Notes: generated from the letters alone by a model not told the origin. Positions 40,939 through 50,468 are shown, counted from the stretch's first letter. The stretch: 64,000 nt of DNA from Bacteroidota bacterium (GCA_018267915.1 JAFDXN010000025.1:434001-498000); one strand, 5' to 3'. Numbers and translations are program-made.

Positions 40939-43692
40939 ATGCAAATGCAGTTTACATATAGGAGGATAAATACACGGCTGGCAATATGCCTGCTGTCTAT
41001 CCTTATGTTCTCAGGCATTGCTAAAGCACAGAACTTCAGCACTTCTTTCACCACATCATTGCTCGCCGACTCGCTGACCGCCAGCAACAACAAAGATTTC
41101 CTTTATAATAGCCTTACGATCACAAACACCTCATCTGCTAAACTGAGCATGGTGGTGAATATTGCCGCACCTTCCGGCTGGCAGATGATCACCGAAAATG
41201 TGGTTACCGTGACACTGGCTTCAAACGAAAGCACCATCATCCCGATGCGCCTGCTGCCTGCTGGCAACAACACCGCTAACTGGGATGCTGTAAAGATCGA
41301 ATATCGCAACGCGGCAACTGCCGAAACAAAAAAAGGCGCATTCGCCATAAAAGTTCAGGAGTTCACAAAATTCAGCTCAAGGCTGCCACACGCCAACTTC
41401 GTGATGACAGGCTACCAGAAAAATATAGCGCTGCCGGTGTATGTAAAGAATGCAGGTAACACTACTGCTAAATATGTGATCGCCTACAAAAATGACTTCC
41501 TGCACCTGGACGGTAACACAGCAATAGAATTGAAAGGCGGCGCCGACACCACTTATAATATTAACCTTGCTATCAGCGAAGCTGAATTCTCGAGGCTTAC
41601 TAAAGAAGATGTCAAGGTAACTGTAACTAATAGCGGCGAGTCGATCACCCTGGCCCAGGCAGTTTCTAAAATAGGCTTCCAGATAAAGGAGCATAGCAGT
41701 GCTTACATGGATATGCCGCTTCAGATAGAAGGCGGCGCTACCTACCAGGGTCCCGGTACTAACGTGCAGTACTATGGCGGTATCTACGGCAGCGTGAATA
41801 TAACTGACAAAGACCAGGTATCGGTAGCCTACAGGAGCAAGACATACTCAAAAGAACAAACTGAAGATAACGACCTCATGCGTGTAGACTACCGCGGCAC
41901 TAATTTCAGCGCCAGCCTCGGCAACATTCTTGGCGTAAACGAAATGCTGATGGACGGCTACGGTGCTAAGGCGGCTTATAACAACAACAACGGTACAACT
42001 GCTGAAGTGTACGGTATCGCTAAAAGCCGCACGGGTGACACAAAAACATTTGGCGGTAATGCGCACTTCGGTATCCTGAAGAACATCAACCTGCTCGAGA
42101 ATGCCGTTGCAAGCTTCGACAATGTTAAGAAAGTAAACAGCGCCATCGTTAAACAAACCGCTGAGATAAACATTACCGACAGGACAAAGCTGAGCGTGAT
42201 AGCAGGTGTGGGCGGCGATATGAAAACAGCGGGCCACAAACAATCGCTGCTGGGTACTTCCTTGGGTTACAATTTCATGTACGCAGGCAAACACATCAAT
42301 GTAATGTCAAACGTGTTGCAAAACAGCAATAGCTACACAGGCATCTACAAAGGCCAACGCCTGCAGACACATGAAGCCCGCCTGGTAAACAAAAACGTAT
42401 TCATCGGCGGCTTCTTCGAATACAATCTGAAGAAGGAAAGCTATTTTGCCGACAGCACAGTGGTAAACAACGCGTTCGATCTTAAAACTAGCAATTATGG
42501 TGTGCGCGCCGGTTGGTCTACAAAGGTGAGCAGCGTGACCGTAGCGGCAGGTAACCAAAAGCAAAAGCAGGCAACAGACGGTCCTGCGATCCAGACGAAC
42601 TTTAACTACGTCAACCTGAACTCAACTGTATGGCTGGCGAAGAAACTCAATGTTTCATTGAACTCAACCACCGGCTTTAATGAGATCATTGGTCAGCCTG
42701 GCACAAAAACATTCGTATCGAGCAACCAGGGTTCCATCCAGTTCATGAACGCCGGCGTTTCTTTCCGCTATGACAAAGGACCTTTCTTTTATAACGACTT
42801 CGTTAATTATGCACTGCAACCTCAGAACTATGAACGCTTCTTCGTAAGCCCTTATGCTGAAGTGAGCATGTTTAAAAAGAGCCTGGTGCTGCGCGCACAG
42901 TATAACTATGCACAAGTAGTACCGGAATCACCGGTAACTTCGAATATCCTTTTCAATGTCTCTTATACCAATGCATCTAAGGGATATGACTTCCATGTGA
43001 ATGGCATGCTGCCTGTAAAGCAGGAAGGTGTTACGCCAAGCCCTTATATGAGCGCTTCGTTCCGCGTACGTATCAATGCTCCTTGTGTAGCGGTTAAGAA
43101 ATACCATACGGTGAAGATGGTACTGTTCAAGGACGCTAACAGCAACGGTGTCCGTGACGCGAATGAAGCTCCTATCGCAGGCCAGGCAATGTCGATCAAC
43201 GGTAACATGTTTGTATCGAACGAAGATGGCGAAGTGATCTATAAGAACGTAGAGGCCACCAGCTTCAAAGCTAACCTGGGTTATGCCAGCAAAATAAAAG
43301 GCTGGTCGCCTGCCGCAGGTGCCAATCAGACATTTGATGCAGCCAGCGACAAGATCCAGTTTGTTCCATTCCGCCCCAGCAAGGTGCTACAAGGCAAACT
43401 GACACTGGTGGTTGATTCAAACTCAAGCGCTAAATTCAGCCTGGGTAGCATCAAGGTTACTGTTACTTCAAGCGATAACACTACCTACAGCACCCTGACA
43501 GATGAGGATGGTAACTTTTACTTCAACCTGCCTACTGACAACTACGTAGTCTCACTTAGCGAGGCAGCCTTCGACGAGCATTTCCGTCCTTCACAGCTCT
43601 CTCAGCGTGTGGACCTTACCAACAACCAGACTAAGAGCGTGTACTTCGAGATCCGCCAGAAGAAGCGGGCTATCAACATTAAAAAGCAATAA
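40939..43692 (+). CDS. Large putative outer membrane beta-barrel protein with SdrD-like repeats, unknown function
   Basis: The 917-residue product has a signal peptide (LAICLLSILMFSGIAKAQ). Residues about 30-255 hold beta-rich repeats resembling the NEW3 type (SGWQMITENVVTVTLASNES). About 265-720 alternates polar and hydrophobic residues with many aromatic strand ends (YQGPGTNVQYYGGIYGSVNI), as in an outer membrane barrel. About 745-800 has an SdrD-B-like segment (VLFKDANSNGVRDANEAPI) and 815-890 another carboxypeptidase-regulatory-like one. The order barrel plus terminal Ig-like plugs is reminiscent of fimbrial ushers, but no usher signature or subunit gene is present. Start at 40939 or ATG at 40945. 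Function is not known. Confidence 0.75.
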   Translation: MQMQFTYRRINTRLAICLLSILMFSGIAKAQNFSTSFTTSLLADSLTASNNKDFLYNSLTITNTSSAKLSMVVNIAAPSGWQMITENVVTVTLASNESTIIPMRLLPAGNNTANWDAVKIEYRNAATAETKKGAFAIKVQEFTKFSSRLPHANFVMTGYQKNIALPVYVKNAGNTTAKYVIAYKNDFLHLDGNTAIELKGGADTTYNINLAISEAEFSRLTKEDVKVTVTNSGESITLAQAVSKIGFQIKEHSSAYMDMPLQIEGGATYQGPGTNVQYYGGIYGSVNITDKDQVSVAYRSKTYSKEQTEDNDLMRVDYRGTNFSASLGNILGVNEMLMDGYGAKAAYNNNNGTTAEVYGIAKSRTGDTKTFGGNAHFGILKNINLLENAVASFDNVKKVNSAIVKQTAEINITDRTKLSVIAGVGGDMKTAGHKQSLLGTSLGYNFMYAGKHINVMSNVLQNSNSYTGIYKGQRLQTHEARLVNKNVFIGGFFEYNLKKESYFADSTVVNNAFDLKTSNYGVRAGWSTKVSSVTVAAGNQKQKQATDGPAIQTNFNYVNLNSTVWLAKKLNVSLNSTTGFNEIIGQPGTKTFVSSNQGSIQFMNAGVSFRYDKGPFFYNDFVNYALQPQNYERFFVSPYAEVSMFKKSLVLRAQYNYAQVVPESPVTSNILFNVSYTNASKGYDFHVNGMLPVKQEGVTPSPYMSASFRVRINAPCVAVKKYHTVKMVLFKDANSNGVRDANEAPIAGQAMSINGNMFVSNEDGEVIYKNVEATSFKANLGYASKIKGWSPAAGANQTFDAASDKIQFVPFRPSKVLQGKLTLVVDSNSSAKFSLGSIKVTVTSSDNTTYSTLTDEDGNFYFNLPTDNYVVSLSEAAFDEHFRPSQLSQRVDLTNNQTKSVYFEIRQKKRAINIKKQ

Positions 43693-44052
43693 GACGCCTC
43701 CGGTGCATGCTTTATATTACCATCCCTCTATTCGTAGCTTTATTATTGGTCATACTGCAAACGCATAATCAGAGACCGCAAAGAGGCAAACCCTTTGAAA
43801 AGAGCGCGGGGCGATATCAATTCAAGGTCAAGCTTCTGATCACCAGCATGATTTAAAAAGCCATCGGCGGACGATAATGTCCGCCGAGTGGCCGTGATAG
43901 CGCTCCCCTCCCGCAGGAAAGGATGGGTGCATATATGATGATTTGGGAAAACGACCCTCTTCTTTACGTCTGCAATTTACCAGCAGTATTCCATCTAAAA
44001 AACCGTGAAAACACGGTTTTTTAATCCAAAAAATTTTCGTATTGCGCTCCGT
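43693..44052. other. Intergenic region with two hairpins
   Basis: 360 bases with no credible gene. TCGGCGGAC (43864-43872) and GTCCGCCGA (43879-43887) make a 9-bp stem without a T run; a second, stronger one follows at 43997. No tRNA-like cloverleaf was seen. Confidence 0.5.
43997..44022. terminator. Bidirectional terminator before the AI-2E gene end
   Basis: AAAAAACCGTG (43997-44007) and CACGGTTTTTT (44012-44022) form a perfect 11-bp stem with an AAAA loop, about 30 bases beyond the stop of the minus-strand gene. Confidence 0.8.
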
Positions 44053-45111
44053 TTATTTCCCCTTGTCTTCTACGCCGATGAGGATGGCGAGGGCTTTCAG
44101 ACTTTCCACGCGCTCGCTGATGATCTTTACGATTCCCATGATCGGGATGAACAGGAACATGCCGGGTATGCCCCAGACGAGGTGGCCCAGGAGCACTGTA
44201 ATAATGGTAATGAAGGGATTCATTTTGACCCTTGAGCCAACGATGCGCGGCATCAGTATATTGGCGTCAAGGAAGTGGATGATGATGAAAGCAATGGCAA
44301 GTTCAATGGCCTGGAAGCCCGAGCTGTTGGCGAAGGTGAGCAGCATGCCTATAGCTATGCCGGTGTAGATGCCAAGATAGGGTATGATGTTAAGTACCGC
44401 CGTGATGATACCCAGGAGTATTGCGTAAGGGATGCCGAGAACGCTTAGGGCAATGCAATTTAGGATGCCTACGATCACCATTTCGGTAAGCAAGCCCAGT
44501 ACATAATTGTTGATCATGCCCCGGGTTTCGTTTACCACATCGTTTACTTGCGCGCGGTACCTGGAGCTAAACATATGCAGCACCGAACGCAGTAACAACC
44601 GCCGGTGCACGAGCATAAAGTAAGTGTATATGAAAACAAATACCGTCCATATTGCCACGGTAGCTACACTGGCAAAGATGGTGCTTATCGAGGCAGCAGC
44701 GGTTGAAACGATTCCGGAAGCTGATTTGTTCAGATAGTCAGTTTGCTGTTTGCTGTTTATGTGATATTTAACGGATATCCACGACTGGAATTGGGATAAT
44801 ATTTTTTGCACGCGTTCCTGGAGATGCGGCAGGTCTTCGCTGAAATTGACGATCTGGAACGTGATGAAATAAACAAAGCCGCTGATAAGGCCCACAAACA
44901 ACAGCACGCAAATGAGTGCGGCCAAAAAGCGGGGAATGCGTAAGCGGGTTTCCATAAACTTGCACAATGGGTACAACAATGCCGCGAGCAGCAAAGAGAA
45001 AACAAGAGGGATAATGACACCGCTTGCATAATACAATATGAAAAAGCCCAGCACTACAGCAAGTAGTATCAAGGCAACTTTTGCATAGACAGGTACATTT
45101 TTATTCTCCAT
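44053..45111 (-). CDS. AI-2E family transporter
   Basis: The 352-residue membrane protein has about seven or eight hydrophobic helices in the AI-2E (PerM/TqsA) order. Early helix pairs (VALILLAVVLGFFILYYASGVIIPLVFSLLLAALLYPL) are followed by a central polar loop of about 60 residues and the FGxxGxxxGxx-like ILGIPYAILLGIITAVLNIIPYLGIYTGIAIG segment with LGHLVWGIPGMFLFIPIMGIVKI near the end. Family members export small molecules; some export AI-2 in enterobacteria but the real substrate here is unknown. It diverges from rnhB. Confidence 0.9.
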   Translation of the reverse strand: MENKNVPVYAKVALILLAVVLGFFILYYASGVIIPLVFSLLLAALLYPLCKFMETRLRIPRFLAALICVLLFVGLISGFVYFITFQIVNFSEDLPHLQERVQKILSQFQSWISVKYHINSKQQTDYLNKSASGIVSTAAASISTIFASVATVAIWTVFVFIYTYFMLVHRRLLLRSVLHMFSSRYRAQVNDVVNETRGMINNYVLGLLTEMVIVGILNCIALSVLGIPYAILLGIITAVLNIIPYLGIYTGIAIGMLLTFANSSGFQAIELAIAFIIIHFLDANILMPRIVGSRVKMNPFITIITVLLGHLVWGIPGMFLFIPIMGIVKIISERVESLKALAILIGVEDKGK

Positions 45112-45240
45112 ATTATATTGTGCTTAATAGAATTGTGCCAAAAAGGGAAACGCCATGCCTATCCTTTCCGAAGTTAGATAATTTGCCGCGCAATGTGTAT
45201 AACTAAATCGTTACGGCATTGCCTATTTCATTTATTTTTG

Positions 45241-45870
45241 ATGAGACGAAGCCTTGGGGTGAAAAAATTTTTTAAAAAAGATATTATAGAGGCCGGTTGC
45301 GATGAAGCCGGCAGAGGTTGCCTGGCAGGCCCGGTCTATGCTGCGGCCGTTATACTTCCTAAAACTTTTTATCATCCCCTGCTGAATGACAGCAAGCAGC
45401 TTACCGAAGAAGAGCGTTACAAGCTCCGGCCGATCATACAGCGCAAGGCCATCGCCTGGGCTGTGGCGATGGTGGATCATGAAGAGATCGATCGCATCAA
45501 TATTCTAAAAGCCTCTTTCAAGGCCATGCACCTGGCGGTAGATCAACTCAGTACCCGGCCCGAACTGCTGCTTATCGACGGTAACCGCTTTACACCGTAT
45601 TTCGGTATTGCACATCATTGCGTGGTAGAGGGCGATGCAATATTTGCCTCGATAGCTGCCGCTAGTGTGCTGGCGAAAACCTATCGCGACGATCATATGA
45701 TCGGGTTACACGAGAGCTTTCCGCATTACGGGTGGAACGAAAACAAAGGTTATGCTACGCCCTTCCACCGCGAACAGATAAAAGCCAACGGCCTTTCACC
45801 GTATCACCGCAAGACCTTTGGCATCTGTAATGAAATGGGTGAATTACAGCCCGAAGCGTCCGGAGCGTAA
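45241..45870 (+). CDS. rnhB: Ribonuclease HII
   Basis: RNase HII removes ribonucleotides from DNA by cutting the RNA strand in RNA-DNA hybrids. The protein of about 209 residues has [22 protein letters not shown] with the first two acidic catalytic residues (DE), and the downstream LLIDGN and DDHMIG carry the rest of the metal site. The ATG at 45241 is chosen since residues from an earlier ATG (45193) have no homologous pattern; a GTG at 45259 is also possible. It converges on the histidine kinase gene with a 3-base gap. Confidence 0.95.
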   Translation: MRRSLGVKKFFKKDIIEAGCDEAGRGCLAGPVYAAAVILPKTFYHPLLNDSKQLTEEERYKLRPIIQRKAIAWAVAMVDHEEIDRINILKASFKAMHLAVDQLSTRPELLLIDGNRFTPYFGIAHHCVVEGDAIFASIAAASVLAKTYRDDHMIGLHESFPHYGWNENKGYATPFHREQIKANGLSPYHRKTFGICNEMGELQPEASGA

Positions 45871-45873
45871 AAC

Positions 45874-46842
45874 CTAAGCCAGCGGCAGGCAAACTTCAAA
45901 AATGGCGCCGCTCGGTTTGTTGTCCTTCACGCTTATACGCCCTTTGTGTTCATGTACTATCTTTCCGGTCAGGTAAAGTCCCAGCCCGGTTCCTTTAGTT
46001 TTCCGGGTTTCTTCATTACCCACACGGTAAAATTTGTTGAATATCTTACGCTTTTCCTCGTCTGGTATCCCCGGACCCTCGTCGGCCACCTTTAATACGG
46101 CCATTTGCTCTTTGCGCGAAAGGCTGATAAGGATGGTTTTATCTGAAGGAGTATACTTTATCGCGTTCTCCAGCAGGTTATTTACTGCCATTTGCAGCAT
46201 CATCCTGTCGCCCGCCAGCTGGTACCCAGGTTCTATATCTTCCTCAAAGCGTTTGGGGTACCTGTGCGCGTAGTCGGATATAGTGTCCTCGATCATTTCC
46301 GAAAAATTGAACTTTTCAACGGTGGGCACATAGCGTTTGCCTTCCATTTGCGATGCCAGCAACAGGTTTCCCGTAAGATCATTTAGTCGATCCGCTTCCA
46401 GCACACAACGCTCCAGCAGTTGTGCTCTTTTTTCATCATCCAGCTTATACTTTGCCAGCGTTTGCAGGTTCAGCTTGATGGCAGCCAATGGCGATTTCAG
46501 TTCGTGCGTTACCGACATCATGAAATTGTTCTGCTGCCGTGACAATGCAATGCTGCGTCTGAACGAAGAGTACACCACCGCTGCCCCAATGAGTATCACC
46601 ACCATAAAGGTGGCGCCCTCGCCGATGTATTGTTTACGGCGCATATTTTTCTTATTGATCAGTTCGTCGAGATGGCGATGGTACAGTTCAGGGTATTTTG
46701 TGCTATCTATATCGGTGGCCAGCAACATGCGCTGCTGTTCAAAGATGCTTTTGCTCTGCTTCTCAAGGCTTAATCCCCAGAACACCAGCGCTGCTATCAC
46801 GTAGGCAAAAAGCAATATGTGCAGGCTGGAGAAAATGCGCAT
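45874..46842 (-). CDS. Membrane sensor histidine kinase
   Basis: The 322-residue kinase has two helices (about 7-24 and 78-93) around a short periplasmic loop of about 50 residues with no recognised sensor fold. The core has phospho-acceptor His113 in SVTHELKSPLAAIKLN, N-box NNLLENAIKYTP, G1 DEGPGIP and G2 GTGLGLYLTGKIV. No regulator gene is adjacent. The OmpR-type regulator at 57070 is the only response regulator in the window, so it is a candidate partner, but the distance makes this a guess. It lies downstream of gldH by 14 bases on the same strand, so gldH, this kinase and yicC may form one operon. Confidence 0.92.
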   Translation of the reverse strand: MRIFSSLHILLFAYVIAALVFWGLSLEKQSKSIFEQQRMLLATDIDSTKYPELYHRHLDELINKKNMRRKQYIGEGATFMVVILIGAAVVYSSFRRSIALSRQQNNFMMSVTHELKSPLAAIKLNLQTLAKYKLDDEKRAQLLERCVLEADRLNDLTGNLLLASQMEGKRYVPTVEKFNFSEMIEDTISDYAHRYPKRFEEDIEPGYQLAGDRMMLQMAVNNLLENAIKYTPSDKTILISLSRKEQMAVLKVADEGPGIPDEEKRKIFNKFYRVGNEETRKTKGTGLGLYLTGKIVHEHKGRISVKDNKPSGAIFEVCLPLA

Positions 46843-46856
46843 TACAAACAGTTTTT

Positions 46857-47348
46857 TTATTGTTGGCCTTTCTCTATCCGGATGCCCACTTGCAGCACCT
46901 CGGGCAGGGGGTTCATGCGCATATTCTGCTCTATGCGCATTTCATATTTACCCTTCTTTTTAAGGAACTTTGGGATGCCTCCTTCGTTCATCTGGTAGTT
47001 TACGGGCATTATCTGTTCCCAGATCTCGCCCATGCCGCGGCCCAGCCATTTACCCGATGTTTCGCTCAGCGGCACTTCTATCCGTATCTTCTGAAAGGTG
47101 CTGTCACCAGGTTGTTTCAGCGATACGATGAGCCAGATGTTAGAGAAAGGATATGCATCCGTGTGACGGATCAGGAAGTACATTTTATGGCCGGCCGATG
47201 TGTCACTGATGTCAAATTTGAAGCTGGGGTTGAATGTATTTTGCCAGCTGTTATTAGGCACAGAATAAGTTTGCTGGTAGTAAGGAGATGGCAGGCAACC
47301 TGCAAGAAACAGGACCATACAAAATGCCAAACCTATATTGCGGATCAT
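46857..47348 (-). CDS. gldH: Gliding motility lipoprotein GldH
   Basis: The 163-residue product has a lipoprotein signal (FCMVLFLAGC) and matches GldH in length and pattern: YYQQTYSVPNNSWQNTFNPSFKFDISDT and YFLIRHTDAYPFSNIWLIV, ending in the MGEIWEQIMPVNYQMNEGGIPKFLKKKGKYEMRIEQNMR region. In Flavobacterium, GldH is needed for gliding and chitin digestion and lies in the outer membrane; its exact role is not known. It is sandwiched between yicC and the histidine kinase gene with gaps of about 15 bases. Confidence 0.92.
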   Translation of the reverse strand: MIRNIGLAFCMVLFLAGCLPSPYYQQTYSVPNNSWQNTFNPSFKFDISDTSAGHKMYFLIRHTDAYPFSNIWLIVSLKQPGDSTFQKIRIEVPLSETSGKWLGRGMGEIWEQIMPVNYQMNEGGIPKFLKKKGKYEMRIEQNMRMNPLPEVLQVGIRIEKGQQ

Positions 47349-47363
47349 CAGCGCGTGATTGTT

Positions 47364-48239
47364 TTATAAAATGTTCAGTACTTGTTCTTTTGCTTTTTCC
47401 AGCTCGTCTTTCATGTGTATCACCACCTGCTGTATAGCGGCGTCATTAGCCTTGGAGCCAAGGGTGTTGATCTCGCGGCCTATCTCCTGCAGTATAAAGC
47501 CCAGCACCTTGCCCTTCGATATACCATCTTTGGCTATGGTGTCATGAAAATAGCTGCAGTGTTGCTTAAGGCGCGTCTTCTCTTCTGTAAAGTCGATGCG
47601 TTCCAGGTAGAAGATCATTTCCTGCTCAAAACGGTTCGTGTCATAGTTTTCCTTGCCCACCATTTCATTCATATTCTGTTGTAGCCTTGTTCTTATTTTC
47701 TCAGTTCGTTGAGTCTCCAACGGTATTATCTCTTGCAGTAAACGCTCTATGTTCTGTATACGGCTGTTAAGATCTTTATATAGAGCCTCGCCCTCATGCT
47801 TGCGGTGCTGCATCAACACTTCGGCAGCCTGCTCCAGCACTTTTTTTATTTCCAGCCATTCAGCTTCCGAAAGCAGGTCTTGCTCCGGCGCCACTACTTC
47901 GGGCATGCGCATCAGGGTAGATAGCATACTCTCTTCGGGCAGTCCCAGTTGCTCTGCTATCTGCTTCATGCTCTGGTAGTAAAATACGGCCAGCCCTGTG
48001 TTCACGGTCATCGGTTTCGATGCGCCCTCCTGGCGGATCGCAACGGTAATATCCAGTGTGCCGCGCATCAGCAGTGTGTTCAGGATGTTGCGCATATCCA
48101 GTTCGTACGAGCGCAATATGGGAGGCAGCTTCGTAATGGCGTCGAACTGCTTGCCGTTCAGCGATTTGATCTCTACAACTACTTGCCGGTTGTGGATGGT
48201 CGCTTCAGCTCTCCCGAAACCCGTCATTGAATACAGCAT
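47364..48239 (-). CDS. yicC: YicC-family endoribonuclease
   Basis: The 291-residue product starts MLYSMTGFGRAEATI, the YicC N-terminus, and ends with the family's KGKVLGFILQEIGREINTLGSKANDAAIQQVVIHMKDELEKAKEQVLNIL, conserved at the DUF1732 C-terminal domain. YicC proteins are metal-dependent endoribonucleases that take part in RNA decay and small RNA turnover. The ATG at 48239 is chosen over that at 48281, which would add 14 residues not found in the family. It heads the yicC-gldH-kinase run and is divergent from the EnvC-like gene. Confidence 0.95.
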   Translation of the reverse strand: MLYSMTGFGRAEATIHNRQVVVEIKSLNGKQFDAITKLPPILRSYELDMRNILNTLLMRGTLDITVAIRQEGASKPMTVNTGLAVFYYQSMKQIAEQLGLPEESMLSTLMRMPEVVAPEQDLLSEAEWLEIKKVLEQAAEVLMQHRKHEGEALYKDLNSRIQNIERLLQEIIPLETQRTEKIRTRLQQNMNEMVGKENYDTNRFEQEMIFYLERIDFTEEKTRLKQHCSYFHDTIAKDGISKGKVLGFILQEIGREINTLGSKANDAAIQQVVIHMKDELEKAKEQVLNIL

Positions 48240-48399
48240 GATATCTATTTCTTTGCAGCAAAAATGAATAAGCTTTTCCAATAAAAAAACCGGGTATGCT
48301 TATTTATGGAAAAAAGCCCTTAAAATCGTCCTAAATGTACCACAAAAGCAAAAAGCGCGGCAGGAATTGATTATTTTTGTTTCATACCAAAAAAATCTC

Positions 48400-49842
48400 A
48401 TGCGGATAGCAACACTTATAGCTCTTATGCTTTTGTGCATTGCGGGTTTCACCCAGCAAAGGGCTCAGCCGCAGCCCCAGGCGCAAGAGACACTGAATCG
48501 TGCCGAACTGGAGAAGCAACGCCAAAGTATCATGGAGTCCATCAAGCAGATAGAGCAGGAACTGGAAGCCACTAAGCAAAATAAAAATGCGACCATGAGC
48601 CAGCTCCGCGATCTGAGGAGCAAGCTCGCAGAGCGGCAAAAGCTCATCGGTAATATCAACCAGGAAGTAGCACAGATCAATAATAGTATACAAAGTTCCA
48701 CTCAAACCGTATCACAGCTGCGCGACAACCTTACGACCCTAAAGGTCCATTATGCCCAGTCACTGCGTTATGCCTACCAGAACCGCAGCTCATACGATAT
48801 GCTGGCATTCCTGTTCTCGTCTAAGAACTTTAATGAGGCTATGCGACGCGTAAAATACCTGAAGAAGTACCGCGATTACCGCGTGCAGCAAGTAGAGCAG
48901 ATCAAAGTGACGCAAGGCCAGATAGAGCACCAGATAGGCATACTTGCGAGCGAAAAATCGCAGAAGGATATACTGCTACAGGCACAGGAGAAGGAAAAGC
49001 AGGTGATACAGAAAGAGACCAATGAGACCGATCAGGTGGTGCAGCAGCTCAAGAGCAAGGAAAAAGACATCCTGGCCCAGATAGAAAGGAACCGCAAGAA
49101 GCAGAAGCAGATGGATAAGGCTATCAGCGACATCATACGCCGCGAAATAGAGGCCGCGCGTAAGAAGGCCGAAGAGGAAGAGCGCAGGCGCCAGGAGGCT
49201 ATCGCGCGGAACAATCCGACAACAACTTCGAAGGTTGTTACAAACAATAATGCGGCTAACAACACCAACCCCAAGACAACAAACAACGGCGCGAGGCCCG
49301 CGCCCAGGTCTAATTCTGAAGCAATAACTGAAACAGAGAACAGGCCATCATCAAAATATACTAGCCACAAAAGCGGTGGCGATTACGGACTTTCGCTAAC
49401 CCCGGAAGTGGAAGCCATCTCCAGCAGCTTCGAAGCCAATAAAGGCCGATTGCCATGGCCGGTGTCCAAAGGCTACATTTCCGATCACTTCGGCACCCAC
49501 CCGCATCCCGTGGAGCAGCACGTAATGATCGAGAACTCAGGCGTCGATATCCGTACCGCCGCAGGCGCTGAGGCCAGGGCGGTGTTTGAGGGCACTGTAT
49601 CCAAGATATTTAAGATATTCGGCACCGATTGGAATGTGCTGATCAATCACGGCCGTTATATGACTTTATATGCGCACCTTTCAAGCGTTAATGTGCGCGA
49701 GGGGCAGAGTGTGCACACCAAGCAGGCTATCGGCTCGGTTGGCACAAACGACGAGGGCGAGAATGTGATCAATTTCCAAATATGGAAGGTGGTAGGCAAG
49801 GGGTCGGTTAAGATCGATCCGGAGTCCTGGATAGCGCGCTAG
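48400..49842 (+). CDS. EnvC-like murein hydrolase activator (M23 domain without metal ligands)
   Basis: The 480-residue protein has a signal peptide (MRIATLIALMLLCIAGFTQQ), a long coiled coil from about 35 to 250 (LEKQRQSIMESIKQIEQEL, many KQ/E heptads), a low-complexity Asn/Thr linker, and a C-terminal M23/LytM domain. In active M23 enzymes a His precedes GxD and an HxH motif follows. Here the first site reads ENSGVDIR and the last INFQIW, so two zinc ligands are Asn; only the YAHLS histidine remains. The layout matches EnvC, which activates amidases for cell separation without cutting peptidoglycan itself. It was likely a regulator of a peptidoglycan amidase encoded elsewhere. Confidence 0.9.
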   Translation: MRIATLIALMLLCIAGFTQQRAQPQPQAQETLNRAELEKQRQSIMESIKQIEQELEATKQNKNATMSQLRDLRSKLAERQKLIGNINQEVAQINNSIQSSTQTVSQLRDNLTTLKVHYAQSLRYAYQNRSSYDMLAFLFSSKNFNEAMRRVKYLKKYRDYRVQQVEQIKVTQGQIEHQIGILASEKSQKDILLQAQEKEKQVIQKETNETDQVVQQLKSKEKDILAQIERNRKKQKQMDKAISDIIRREIEAARKKAEEEERRRQEAIARNNPTTTSKVVTNNNAANNTNPKTTNNGARPAPRSNSEAITETENRPSSKYTSHKSGGDYGLSLTPEVEAISSSFEANKGRLPWPVSKGYISDHFGTHPHPVEQHVMIENSGVDIRTAAGAEARAVFEGTVSKIFKIFGTDWNVLINHGRYMTLYAHLSSVNVREGQSVHTKQAIGSVGTNDEGENVINFQIWKVVGKGSVKIDPESWIAR

Positions 49843-49867
49843 CATCTTTAAAACATAACAATGTTTA

Positions 49868-49897
49868 AATATCCCGCTACTAAGCGGGATATTTTCT
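49868..49897 (+). terminator. Terminator of the EnvC-like gene
   Basis: AATATCCCGCT (49868-49878) and AGCGGGATATT (49883-49893) form an 11-bp stem with an ACTA loop and a TTCTTAAT tail, 26 bases after the stop. Confidence 0.8.
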
Positions 49898-49967
49898 TAA
49901 TAAATATCTACCGCTATTCCGGGAGCAGTGGGTTTTAGTTATATTTAGGATAATAAAAAACTCCCTT

Positions 49968-50468
49968 ATGAGACAACTGTATTTTTCATTACTGGTGCTG
50001 CTGGCATCGTTCGCGTCCTTTGGCCAGGAAAGTAAACCACTGCTTAGCCCGCGGGCCTACGCAAAGAACGAGAATGTTGAGATCTCGTACGGACAGCCCT
50101 CAAAGCGCGGCCGCGTCATCTTTGGCGAGCTGGTGCCTTATGGCCAGGTATGGCGCACGGGTGCTAACGAAGCAACCGAGATCACCTTTAAGAAAGATTG
50201 CACTTTTGCCGGCAAGCATGTGAAGGCGGGTACCTATACGTTGTTTACCATTCCCACACAAAACGAGTGGACCATCATACTCAATACTCAACTGAAGCAG
50301 TGGGGTGCTTTTGGTTATGATGCCGTGAAAGATAAAGACATTTTGCACGCATCGGTGCCGGTGAAGAAGATGGAGCAGCCGCAGGAGAAGTTCGTGATCG
50401 CCGTCACTAAAAATGCGCTGGAAATGAGCTGGGAACAGACCGCCGTTTCAGTACCAATGAAGTTCTGA
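49968..50468 (+). CDS. DUF2911 secreted protein
   Basis: The 166-residue product has a signal peptide (MRQLYFSLLVLLASFASFG). The mature part carries the DUF2911 signatures: LLSPRAYAKNENVEISYGQPSKRGRVIFGELVPYGQVWRTGANEATEITFKKDCTFAGK in order, with VPYGQVWRTGANEAT as its most conserved stretch. These proteins are common in Bacteroidota, periplasmic or extracellular, and uncharacterised. The gene lies between the EnvC-like gene terminator and a strong terminator 130 bases beyond its own stop. Confidence 0.93.
   Translation: MRQLYFSLLVLLASFASFGQESKPLLSPRAYAKNENVEISYGQPSKRGRVIFGELVPYGQVWRTGANEATEITFKKDCTFAGKHVKAGTYTLFTIPTQNEWTIILNTQLKQWGAFGYDAVKDKDILHASVPVKKMEQPQEKFVIAVTKNALEMSWEQTAVSVPMKF

Noticed and set aside
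43693..44052. tRNA or other stable RNA gene
   Set aside because: The region was read for a T-loop GTTCRA and acceptor pairing. None was found; only terminator-like hairpins are present.
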